Shown here: positions 1 to 7,235 of the stretch, piece by piece | Layout of the letters: the number at the start of each line of letters is the position of its first letter | Numbering within the stretch: the first letter of the stretch is position 1 | Source of the DNA: an uncultured Planctomycetaceae bacterium | GTDB taxonomy: Bacteria > Planctomycetota > Planctomycetia > Planctomycetales > Planctomycetaceae | Direction: 5' to 3' | DNA: 13,556 bases | Assembly (NCBI GenBank): GCA_903921605.1 | Contig: CAIXQV010001061.1 | Span: forward strand, 1 to 13,556 | The notes under the pieces: generated by a model | Told to the model about the DNA's origin: nothing | Databases searched by the model: none | Seen by the model: only the letters and a program-made list of their open reading frames with translations | Position numbers and translations under genes: made by a program

Positions 1-93
1 GCCGCTGGCATCTCAGAAAAGACCGTTCGAGTGTCAGTGGGTCTGGAGCACTCAGAGGACCTGATCGCCGACCTGAAACAGGCGCTGGGTTAG
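1..93 (+). CDS. C-terminus of a Cys/Met-metabolism PLP enzyme (O-acetylhomoserine sulfhydrylase type), partial
   Basis: Only the last 30 codons and a TAG stop are inside the window. The peptide ends with TVRVSVGLEHSEDLIADLKQALG. The 'R(V/L)SVGLEH.eDLI.Dl.qAL' ending is characteristic of the gamma-family PLP enzymes of sulfur amino-acid metabolism: O-acetyl- or O-succinylhomoserine sulfhydrylase, cystathionine gamma-synthase and cystathionine lyases. These enzymes use or release sulfide or cysteine in the cytoplasm. The tail alone cannot decide which member this is, and the catalytic lysine lies outside the window. The reading frame is clean and ends at the place expected for the family, so the gene itself seems intact. 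A decayed DndB-like fragment begins within about 10 nt of its stop, so the usual downstream spacer has been replaced. Confidence 0.75.
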   Translation, partial: AAGISEKTVRVSVGLEHSEDLIADLKQALG

Positions 94-101
94 TCTGCAA
101 G

Positions 102-296
102 TGGCGAGTTGATTTCGTTCGTGGTGCCGATGACCGCAGCGAGTTCGTCTGCGCCCACGGCATCGCCCTAGCGGGACTCGCCCGACTTGGCCGATCATTG
201 CTTGCCGAGTTCCCCAAGACCTGGCCTGCAAAACTAAAGAAACTCCGCACCCTCAACTGGCGCTGAAGGAACACCGCCACCTGAGAACGCCGCGTC
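102..296 (+). pseudogene. Decayed C-terminal fragment of a DndB-like (DGQHR domain) protein
   Basis: Frame 3 of the plus strand reads WRVDFVRGADDRSEF, then VCAHGIALAGLARLG, then a stretch ending WPAKLKKLRTLNWR, before a TGA at 264-266. The same frame continues RNTAT, meets a second TGA at 282-284 exactly where a Trp would fit, and goes on ERRV. The order 'hHGIAL.alGr.GraLl....W...L..L...dW.RsNtatWEgR' is the ending I know from DndB, the transcriptional regulator of DNA phosphorothioation gene clusters, and from related DGQHR-domain proteins. There is no start codon or ribosome site, everything before the last ~65 residues is gone, and two nonsense codons interrupt the match, so this is a relic. 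The family assignment rests on recognition by eye. An alternative is a chance open frame, but the dense match argues against that. Confidence 0.55.
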
Positions 297-414
297 CCGT
301 TCCGCCGCCTTCAAGACTATCAGGAACAGCGAAGGAATTTGCGGCGCCCCGCCACTCGGATTCACATCACGCATCTCTGACAACCATCTCTCAATACTAT
401 GCGGCGATTCTCAT

Positions 415-3400
415 TCACGGAACGGCGATCACGCTAACGAACTCACCAATCACTCGAAGATCCGCCGTGTCGTCCCCGGTGATCTGAATTGCTTGGAACG
501 CGGGATTCAACGGCTGCAGTTCGACGCTTTCGTGCGTCCACCCATCGCTCGTGGGAACTTTGCTTGACTTATAGCGTTTTACGGTAAAACGGCCACCATC
601 TACCGGATCAAACTGCGTTTGACATTGAATGAGCAGTAGTCGGCCATTTCGCGTTCCCGCTGGGCATGGCCTGAACAAACACCATGAGCCATCAGCAATC
701 TTCGGCTCCATCGAACGACCAACGACTTGAGCGACGAACATGCCTTCCGTGAGCTTCTCATTCGCGACCTGCACCCAGCCTGACTCAGACGGAACGCCAT
801 CGGGGCCCCATCCACCTGCCGCAGCGGTGAGATCGTAAACTGGCACATGCGTTGTATACCGGGCCTTTGGCTTGACTTGGTCAACAATCTTCGGCTTCCG
901 ACGATCAGCCGTTTCCGGTCGGGCAGAACTCGGAATCTCACCAGCAGGCGCAACCGGTGACGCCAACCAGGTGTCTCCTTCCTTTGTGAACCTGACGACA
1001 AATCCAGTGCCGGGGAGCCCAGCGGTGGGGCCAAACCAATTTCTCAGCAGATCACTGAGTTGATTCGATGCTTCTCCCTCCGGTGCAGCCACATTACACG
1101 CCACTTTGACAAACTTGAATTCCCACCGTGAGCCATTGGTAAGTTGCACTAACGTTGGGCCAACAGGACGACCGGGACAGACGGTCTTGTCCGGTACGAA
1201 CAGAATTGGACGCCCGTTCGAGTGTGAAACTTTTGCCTCGAAGGACTGGGTTCCTGCAACCTCAGTGTCTGTCTTCCATCGTCGCACATACTGGGCAAGT
1301 CGCCAGTCGACGATTTCAGAAGTCATTGCCTCCAATGTGGGCTGGAGTTTGGGATCGATCGGCTGGTCAAAACGAAACTGTTCCCCTTCACGGACAAACC
1401 ACTTCTTGCCGCCTTGCAGGTCCGTCCAGCGATCGATCGGCCATTTGTTCCACCATTTTGTCCATTCAGGATCATCTGCCAAAGCATGGTCAACGGCGTG
1501 TCCGTCGCCCTGAAGGTCGCGTCGCAGTATCTCATGATTCTGCAGATACTTTCTGCAGGAACGAGCGAACTGGTTCAGATCAACCGCGCCCACAAGAGAC
1601 CCCTGATCAATGAAAACTCTCAACACAACCATCTTGTACGACTTTGTCAGTGCCGTGGCTTCGAGCATCTTCAGCCAGTCGCCGAACTGCTCGCAGATCG
1701 TCGTTTCGTTCTCGTTCAGATCTCCTTCGGCACGGCAAAACTCGAACCAACTTCCATCGCGTACGGCAATCGCGCGAGGTAGGAATCCCTGATTAAACAC
1801 TTCCAGAATGGTCGGCCTGCGACCCAGTTCGTCACGGATAGCTCGATAGGCTTCAATGGCTTGCGTTGGGCCCGTCGGAATGAACTGGCGAATCAGGTCT
1901 TTGGCTTCGACTTCCACATCGACCAGGCAGCCGTCTGGAAGATCCGGCGTCTCCCCGTTCAGCCACTTCTTCAGGGTCGTCCAGTTCGCGGCGGCTTTAT
2001 GAAGCGACAGGATATGAATCAGTCGTTGAGCAAAGATACGGTGATTGCCCACAAAGTCGATGACCAGTAATCGCGACTTCCCTTCACTGGCTCGCAAGCC
2101 GCGTCCGAGTTGTTGCAGGAAGATCACCTTCGATTCAGTGGGCCGCAACATGATGACTCGATCAACAGCAGGGATGTCGAGCCCTTCGTTGAACATGTCA
2201 ACAACACAAAGGCACTGCAGCTTTCCGCGACGAAGCGCTTCGAGTGATTCGGAATAACTGTCGCTGCCACTTCCGGAAAACACGGCCGCAGCCTGCAGCC
2301 CTTTGCCGCGAAGCCAGTCCCGCGTAAACAAAGCATGACGGCGAGAACAGCAAAACACGATCGTACGATCGGCTGGATGCTTCTCCATCGTCAGCCACAG
2401 TCGATCCATTCGCTCGCTGCGGATGACGCGTTCTTCCAGTTCTTCAATGGCAAACCGACCGTTTCGCCAGGGAATCAGGCCGAAGTCCACCGTGTCTTTG
2501 ATGCCGACATAGTGGAATGGAACGAGTGATTCTTCCGCAATCCCGTCGCCGATCGAAGCGTGATAGGCGAGATTGTCGTCGAAGATGGACGCGACATCCA
2601 CGCCATCCGTTCGCTCGGGCGTTGCAGTGAGCCCGAGAATAAATCGAGCATTCAATCTTGCCAGAACTCGCCGGTAACTCGGTGCATGCGCGTGGTGGAC
2701 TTCGTCCATGACGACGAAGTCAAAGTGCTCCTCGGCCAGCCGATCGAGCCCCGACGGCCGAGATAGTTTCTGGATCGAAGCGATGACCAAATCGCCGTCC
2801 AATTCGCTGCTGGCACCGATGTACCATGACGTCCTTCCTTCGCCAAACGTATGATCGAGCACCAGCGAGATTGCCGCCTCCGCCTGAGCCAGAATATGGG
2901 CTCGATGCGCAATCACAAGAACTCGCGGTCGCCGCCGGAGACCTTCCCCCATCTGTTTAGCATCGAACGCAGCCAGCCAGGTCTTTCCCATTCCCGTTGC
3001 GACCGCGACCAACGCTCGACTGTAGCCCGCGTCGCGAATCCTCATCAGAGAAGCAAGGGCTTCGACTTGCCACGGTCGCGGATCGTACGGGCCTTGCCGT
3101 TCATCGATTCTCTCCGCTTCAAAATGAACCGACCGAAAGGACTTCGACTTTTCCGCATAATTCGTGAGGAGGTCCGAACTCAACTCGGAGGCGACATCCC
3201 ACAATGACAAGAACTCAACGCGAACTCTCTCGTGAGCCTCGGGGGCCGCATGTCGCTCGCTCAGCAGATTCCATTCGACACCAGTCTGCAGCGCCGGGCG
3301 TGATAGATTGCTGCTTCCAACGACGATCAGTCCGGAACTTTCATCGGAAATCTGCCATGCCTTTGGATGAAACGAAGCCGGTGATGACGGTAGCCTGTTT

Positions 3401-4101
3401 GTTTCAATCAGCTTTGCCTGCAGTCGCGGTTCGTTGAATTCTTCGAGGGCCACATTGATCCACCCCATAAGCCGCCACAGCGCTTTGGCGTCAGAGATGT
3501 AAAGGTAGTCACTGACGAGAATACGAACTCGACCATCGTTACGAATTGCCTCGAACAACCGTTCTTCGATGACATCCAGCCCGGAAAGCTGCACGAAGGA
3601 TGCAAGTACATCGATACACTTTGCCCCTGCCAATCGCCATGATAGCTCATCCCACAGCGGCGAGTTCGGGTAGCCCGTGGACAGTGTGAGCCCTACCTCA
3701 GTTTTCGCCGACAACACGTCATCTGCGAAGTAATTGCCCTTGCCGGGCATCACATGCCGAATCCCGCCACGCGGATCAGTAACATCGCCTTTGTATCGCG
3801 GAATCACATGAATATGCAGATGCGGCACCGTCTGGCCGGCGGCTTCCCCTGCATTGAATCCGACGTTATAGCCGTCTGGTTTAGGCTTCAAACGCTCATC
3901 CAGGATCGACTTCACTTCGTTGACGAGCGACATGACAGCGGTCTGTTCAGCCTGAGTCGCTTCAAACCAGGTAGGCACCAACCGTCGAGTAACAACGAGT
4001 ACATGTCCGGGAGTCACCGGAAAATTGTCGAAGATCGCGAAAGCGGCGTCATTCGCCGTGATCCAAGACTGCGTGGAGATCGTTAGAAATGGTGAAGTCA
4101 T
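415..4101 (-). CDS. HIT - PLD-like - SF2 helicase - LexA-like S24 fusion protein (putative defence helicase)
   Basis: This is a 1228-residue multidomain protein. Residues 1-~128 form a HIT domain with the His triad HLHIHV (H94, H96, H98; H96 would be the nucleotidyl acceptor). Residues ~140-310 are a phospholipase-D-like half with FHPKAW (H245, K247) and VGSSNLS (N265), as in nuclease or binding modules attached to SF2 helicases. Residues ~335-700 are a DEAD/DEAH-type SF2 helicase: Walker A ATGMGKTW (K373), MDEVHH (D466-H469), LTATPER (492-497), DMFNEGLDIP and QLGRGLR (664-670). Residues ~700-1080 are not recognised. Residues ~1085-1228 are an S24/LexA-like peptidase with VYDLTAAAGGWG, GRSMEP (S1130) and TVKRY (K1175). 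The ATG at 4101 begins right at the HIT domain, so it fits; no good Shine-Dalgarno sequence precedes it. The frame is uninterrupted. The likely role, by inference, is nucleic-acid surveillance or anti-phage defence with stress-triggered self-cleavage. Its neighbours are DndB-like and DndA-like relics. Confidence 0.9.
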   Translation of the reverse strand: MTSPFLTISTQSWITANDAAFAIFDNFPVTPGHVLVVTRRLVPTWFEATQAEQTAVMSLVNEVKSILDERLKPKPDGYNVGFNAGEAAGQTVPHLHIHVIPRYKGDVTDPRGGIRHVMPGKGNYFADDVLSAKTEVGLTLSTGYPNSPLWDELSWRLAGAKCIDVLASFVQLSGLDVIEERLFEAIRNDGRVRILVSDYLYISDAKALWRLMGWINVALEEFNEPRLQAKLIETNRLPSSPASFHPKAWQISDESSGLIVVGSSNLSRPALQTGVEWNLLSERHAAPEAHERVRVEFLSLWDVASELSSDLLTNYAEKSKSFRSVHFEAERIDERQGPYDPRPWQVEALASLMRIRDAGYSRALVAVATGMGKTWLAAFDAKQMGEGLRRRPRVLVIAHRAHILAQAEAAISLVLDHTFGEGRTSWYIGASSELDGDLVIASIQKLSRPSGLDRLAEEHFDFVVMDEVHHAHAPSYRRVLARLNARFILGLTATPERTDGVDVASIFDDNLAYHASIGDGIAEESLVPFHYVGIKDTVDFGLIPWRNGRFAIEELEERVIRSERMDRLWLTMEKHPADRTIVFCCSRRHALFTRDWLRGKGLQAAAVFSGSGSDSYSESLEALRRGKLQCLCVVDMFNEGLDIPAVDRVIMLRPTESKVIFLQQLGRGLRASEGKSRLLVIDFVGNHRIFAQRLIHILSLHKAAANWTTLKKWLNGETPDLPDGCLVDVEVEAKDLIRQFIPTGPTQAIEAYRAIRDELGRRPTILEVFNQGFLPRAIAVRDGSWFEFCRAEGDLNENETTICEQFGDWLKMLEATALTKSYKMVVLRVFIDQGSLVGAVDLNQFARSCRKYLQNHEILRRDLQGDGHAVDHALADDPEWTKWWNKWPIDRWTDLQGGKKWFVREGEQFRFDQPIDPKLQPTLEAMTSEIVDWRLAQYVRRWKTDTEVAGTQSFEAKVSHSNGRPILFVPDKTVCPGRPVGPTLVQLTNGSRWEFKFVKVACNVAAPEGEASNQLSDLLRNWFGPTAGLPGTGFVVRFTKEGDTWLASPVAPAGEIPSSARPETADRRKPKIVDQVKPKARYTTHVPVYDLTAAAGGWGPDGVPSESGWVQVANEKLTEGMFVAQVVGRSMEPKIADGSWCLFRPCPAGTRNGRLLLIQCQTQFDPVDGGRFTVKRYKSSKVPTSDGWTHESVELQPLNPAFQAIQITGDDTADLRVIGEFVSVIAVP

Positions 4102-4866
4102 GAAGTACCAATATTAGCACGGCAAGTGCAGAACTACCGATTGACCATGAAGCATTGTGATACAGCCCAGTCACATCCGTCTTTGTGGAGATGATCGACG
4201 TGGGTTCGCCAATACAGATAACGTCGACCATTGACGCTAAAGAAATGCACGAAGGTAAATTGGTGTATCCCCCGGAGCCAGTCGAGGTCGCTCCGTGAAG
4301 TTTTTGGTATCCAAGCTTGTGAGCCAAGAGAGTCTGCCAGTGCGTTACTTTCCGACATACCGACTTCCAACGCGGTGCCCCAAATGGCAGGGGCGTCTCG
4401 CAGAATTGCGGTCGGTGCTTGGAGATTCATGGCCGCGGCTCCGGTCGGAATTGGGTGCAGACAATCGACAGTCGGCTTCGCGCCGATGAAGAGCGGTGAC
4501 AGATTGATGGGGCAACGCCAAGGGTTAGGATAGGAGGATGTGGGATGGAACGGAAGTGGGCTCTTGGCGAGTTAGTGCTGCCGCCGAATGCATGGTTAAC
4601 AATGATGCGAATGGTGCCGGCCCTGAACGTGCCAAGAATTCAGTGATGGGTAGACATTGCTACTTGCTGCGCATTTGAGCAGAACAAAAAGCGATTCGAA
4701 ATAGCGCGGGTGACAAAGTGACGGCAGGAATTCTCCCTGCGACGGTATTGCCTACCATCATTGCTCATCGAAGAACCTCTCGAGAAAATGCCATCAAAGT
4801 TGGAGCCGGCTCAACAACAGCAAATCTGCATTTTCCGGCCGTTTTACGTGGCGCCTCAGCCTGACT
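4102..4866. other. Intergenic stretch without a recognisable gene
   Basis: These 765 bases separate the helicase fusion from the 321-residue protein. Open frames of 64-100 codons exist on both strands (minus 4134-4430 and 4049-4327, plus 4231-4533 and 4295-4489), but they overlap each other and none has a recognisable domain or a good ribosome site. The plus frame around 4390-4470 (WQGRLAELRSVLGDSWPRLR) and the minus frame around 4140-4250 (FFSVNGRRYLYW) look somewhat protein-like, so decayed coding sequence is possible. A TAATAT hexamer on the minus strand about 13 nt before the helicase start is a weak -10 candidate with no matching -35 element. A short GCAGG/CCTGC hairpin at 4724-4740 has no T tract. 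Confidence 0.4.
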
Positions 4867-5832
4867 TTAATCATTCGAACTTCGAAGTCGGTGCTCCAGA
4901 GCATCCTTAAAATGATTCCATCCGCCGAAGGCCGCGACGGCCTTATCAATGGTCCGGAGTTGCTCAAGTGTTGCTTGAAGCTTTTCTAATCGTGATTTGA
5001 TCCGATCGATCGATTCGGCGAGGTTCGAATCCCATCGGACTTCATCACGGCAGGAAGGCGGTTTCACATCCGATGAGAGGCCAAGGGAATGACCTTCAAC
5101 GAGTTGCGGGTCGACGGTAGGCTTCCCGCCCGGACCGACCACCAAATCTTTCGGCACGATATCTAAGGACACCAGCCCCCAGATAAGATTGCCGGCAAAT
5201 GTAAGTTGAAGTTTCTCTTCAGTGAATTTGGCCTCAACGGTTTTTCGCAGCTCTTGCGACGATATCGCGAGGCAAAGCGATGGCTTTCCTGACTTGGCTG
5301 CAACCGCAGCTTCGAGCGTAGGAAATGGCCCAGCGAAATAACGATTGTAAGCGCCAGCCGGTGTGGCGGCGGTCAGCATCGTTTCTGCATCGTCCGCGAA
5401 ATACGCATGATATTCGTACGGGACCGACGAAACAATAAACCAGTCGAGTGAGTCAGATTCGATCGCCGCGAACTGTTCAGGCATCGACAGTTCTTCCAGT
5501 CGAATCCAAGGGCGAGAATAGGCGTTGCGTTGCGAATTCTTCTCGTGAAGCTTGCACCACGTTTCGAGTAGCTCGGGATGCTGCGGATGGAGAGTCTTTC
5601 TGATTTCAGACGTGACTTCGTAAGCGTTTCCTTGCCAAGCGTCTTTGCCCATATCGCGAATGATTCCAGCAGCAACTGCGTCCTTTATGACTCGGCTGCG
5701 TCGGCGACCGTCGGACTCGAGGCTGACATCGCTGACCTGCGGCGTGCGACGGTTGATAGTGCCCCAAAGAAAGGCCCGTTGCAGCATTTCTCTTTGCTCG
5801 GCCGTGAGAATCTGAGAGTCCGTGTCTACCAT
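4867..5832 (-). CDS. Hypothetical protein with winged-helix-like N-terminus and C-terminal coiled coil
   Basis: I do not recognise this 321-residue protein. The frame is open for 40 more codons upstream (to 5952), but that extension has no protein-like character. The ATG at 5830-5832 is preceded by GGAGG at 7-nt spacing, which decides the start. Residues ~8-80 (LTAEQREMLQRAFLW ... SRVIKDAVAAGIIRDMG ... YEVTSEIRKTL) have the pattern of a winged-helix DNA-binding fold: helices, then a turn, a 'GII' strand and a wing. Residues ~105-245 form a mixed alpha/beta region with WFIVSS, YAGPF-like (YFAGPFPTLEAAVAA) and FAGNLIWGL segments. Residues ~265-300 (SIDRIKSRLEKLQATLEQLRTI) are a predicted short coiled coil. 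No signal peptide or membrane segment is seen. It lies between the helicase fusion and a desulfurase relic on the same strand, so it may be island cargo or a regulator; that is inference. Confidence 0.8.
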   Translation of the reverse strand: MVDTDSQILTAEQREMLQRAFLWGTINRRTPQVSDVSLESDGRRRSRVIKDAVAAGIIRDMGKDAWQGNAYEVTSEIRKTLHPQHPELLETWCKLHEKNSQRNAYSRPWIRLEELSMPEQFAAIESDSLDWFIVSSVPYEYHAYFADDAETMLTAATPAGAYNRYFAGPFPTLEAAVAAKSGKPSLCLAISSQELRKTVEAKFTEEKLQLTFAGNLIWGLVSLDIVPKDLVVGPGGKPTVDPQLVEGHSLGLSSDVKPPSCRDEVRWDSNLAESIDRIKSRLEKLQATLEQLRTIDKAVAAFGGWNHFKDALEHRLRSSND

Positions 5833-6139
5833 CGCATTCCCTCCATTCGAACCAGCGGAATCGCGAATTCTGGCGTGTCCTCTACACGAATGATTCGCAT
5901 TTTTGCGATTGTAGCAGGTATCAGATGATGCCGCACTGGCGTATATTGTCATAACTCACCCTATTATTTAAAATATTGCGAGCCGCAAGGATGACAGATG
6001 GCAGTTTCGCGGTGGCGTAGGGAAGATCGCCGTAACGACCTTAGACGGCTCAGCAAGGCAAAAAGTGCGCCCTTGACTTGTTCCCCGGGCTTGGAAGTAT
6101 CTGGTAAGCGATCCCTTCTCTGTGAATCGTCGCAGGTCC
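5833..6139. other. Leader and intergenic region upstream of the 321-residue gene
   Basis: This stretch holds the 5' leader of the minus-strand gene and no recognised gene. A TACAAT hexamer on the minus strand (5908-5913) is one base off the -10 consensus, but I find no convincing -35 element at the right distance. An AT-rich patch (tattatttaaaatatt, about 5961-5976) is another candidate promoter area. The sequence from 6060 to 6139 follows the desulfurase fragment and shows no continuation of that family in any frame. Confidence 0.35.
5840..5844 (-). promoter_or_regulatory. Shine-Dalgarno GGAGG deciding the start at 5832
   Basis: On the minus strand GGAGGGAATGCG directly precedes ATG. The GGAGG core lies 7 nt from the start codon. 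No comparable site precedes the upstream in-frame ATG at 5952, so the shorter 321-residue product is preferred. Confidence 0.75.
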
Positions 6140-6379
6140 TCAGTTATTGGCTTCCGTGGCCCTAGATGTAAACGTCAACCAATCGGATCGAGCGTCGATC
6201 AGCTGAGCAACGGCTTCACACGATTCCCTCAACAGTTTGCCAGCCCATTCACCCGATTGATGACTACTGGATGGATTCCCAAATGAACACGACATAGCGT
6301 CGGTGACTGCAGCCATCACTTCAAGTAATGGCGGATTGGTGGCGACGCTGTCCAGATAGATTTCGCGTGACGGGGCCAC
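6140..6379 (-). pseudogene. N-terminal fragment of a cysteine desulfurase (NifS/IscS/DndA type)
   Basis: Seventy-nine codons read REIYLDSVATNPPLLEVM, then CSFGNPSSSHQSGEWAG, then LTFTSRATEANN and stop. The order 'iYLD..AT.P......a......fGNPSS.H..G..a......a...va.li.a....i.FTSgATEaNN' is the classic start of class-V PLP desulfurases, which take sulfur from cysteine for Fe-S clusters, tRNA thiolation or, as DndA, DNA phosphorothioation. A full enzyme has about 380-400 residues. The PLP-binding lysine and the catalytic cysteine lie far downstream and are absent. No frame after 6140 continues the family, so the gene was cut off at this point. The only start is a GTG with no clear Shine-Dalgarno sequence. 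FTSG is changed to FTSR, another sign of decay. Which subfamily it came from cannot be settled from the N-terminus. Confidence 0.75.
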
Positions 6380-7053
6380 GAAGATTGCTCTGTCTAACGT
6401 TGCTATACGCGACTTTCAAACGCCAAAAATGAAACAGTATTTCCGACGCAGTGAAGAGCATACGACGCCACACGTCAAATTACAGCACTCCGAAGTTCGA
6501 TGTTTCCATCGCTGCTGGAACCGCATACGAAGATGACGCGAGGAGTCTTGAGATTCTTGTCGCTCTCAGTTCGCGTCCCCTGTTCGACGGCAGCAAAAAT
6601 GGTACAGGCACCCTCGCGGCGATTGGGATTTGTTGCATTAATTCGACTGCAACGGGAGCCAGTCCCGTTCTTGCTGCCACACATTCGGTGTTCCGTCAAT
6701 GCTTTCAACTCCGCAACGTTGCTCTCTAGCGTCGCGAGCGCAGTGGCGGAGCCTCTCGACTGCGTTTCGATGCGTTCTGGCACGGTCATGTCCGCCGTTC
6801 GTTGAGAGTTTCCGTGGTGTGACAAGTTTACTTCCACGCCCTACGGATCAGCCATCCGTGCCCGCTACACTCCGGCCAGCATAGGATGGTGGTTCGGGAC
6901 TCTCAAACGACGTGTTTCCGAAATCTCTGACATTGATCTTTAAATTTCGTCCGAGGCCTTTTCGTAGTGCGAACTCTCGCTCACATAGTGCCAACGATCT
7001 TCGCAAGTCGCGATGTGTGAGCGTATTTCTGTGACCGCCCGTATCAGTCTTGC
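6380..7053. other. Non-coding or decayed stretch with an inverted repeat
   Basis: No convincing gene is visible. A 120-codon minus frame (6475-6837) contains a coiled-coil-like run (ATLESNVAELKALTEH), but it is then carried through the inverted repeat at 6589-6678 and ends without a recognisable domain. A 94-codon minus frame (6848-7132) is arginine-rich and out of phase with the more protein-like frame beside it. The whole stretch may be the residue of former coding DNA invaded by a small repeat. Confidence 0.4.
6589..6678. repeat. Imperfect inverted repeat, 25-nt arms around a 40-nt centre
   Basis: The left arm is 6589-6613 and the right arm 6654-6678. The reverse complement of the right arm matches the left arm at 20 of 25 positions and shares GGCAGCAA at the outer end. 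Each arm, read outward-to-inward on its own strand, encodes GSKNGTG followed by Thr or Ser. Four of the five mismatches fall on silent third codon positions. The arrangement resembles a small mobile palindromic element (MITE- or REP-like), but no transposase and no target-site duplication is evident. Confidence 0.55.
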
Positions 7054-7179
7054 TCAAGTGATCACTTCCGCGATCGGCAAGAAAACAACGGGATCCAGCA
7101 GGTCCTGGATATCGAGGGAGCCAACGTAACAATCTTCGCGGTAGCCTGACAGACTGAGATCATCGATATCACACTGCAT
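7054..7179 (-). CDS. Possible 41-codon small ORF or start of a decayed gene
   Basis: An ATG at 7177-7179 opens a frame reading MQCDIDDLSLSGYREDC, then YVGSLDIQDLLDPVV, and ends VIT before TGA. Amino-acid composition and codon pattern look more protein-like than the overlapping frames. The same frame after the TGA (ARLIRAVTEIRSHIATCEDRW...) stays protein-like to a second stop near 6943, so this may be the front of a longer gene broken by nonsense mutations. There is no Shine-Dalgarno sequence. The ATG touches the terminator that ends the nagB-like transcript, so expression would need read-through or a separate promoter. I do not recognise a family. Confidence 0.2.
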   Translation of the reverse strand: MQCDIDDLSLSGYREDCYVGSLDIQDLLDPVVFLPIAEVIT

Positions 7180-7211
7180 AAAAAAATCCCGTCGAGAGAT
7201 CGACGGGATTT
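7180..7211 (-). terminator. Rho-independent terminator of the nagB-like gene
   Basis: A perfect 12-bp stem (AAATCCCGTCGA paired with TCGACGGGATTT) closes a 4-nt loop. On the minus strand it runs into a tract of seven T residues, three of them part of the stem. It lies about 25 nt after the stop codon of the minus-strand gene at 7236. The plus strand has no T tract after the stem, so it works for the minus strand only. Confidence 0.9.
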
Positions 7212-7235
7212 ATGATCTGCAGATTCCAACAATTC

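Noticed and set aside
4134..4430. 98-codon minus-strand frame upstream of the helicase fusion
   Set aside because: It overlaps other frames of similar size on both strands, has no ribosome site and matches no family I know; kept only as possible decayed coding DNA.
4724..4740. Hairpin as a terminator
   Set aside because: The stem is only 5 bp and no T tract follows on either strand.
5833..5952. 40-codon N-terminal extension of the 321-residue protein
   Set aside because: The extension has no ribosome site and no protein-like pattern, while the internal ATG at 5832 has GGAGG at 7 nt.
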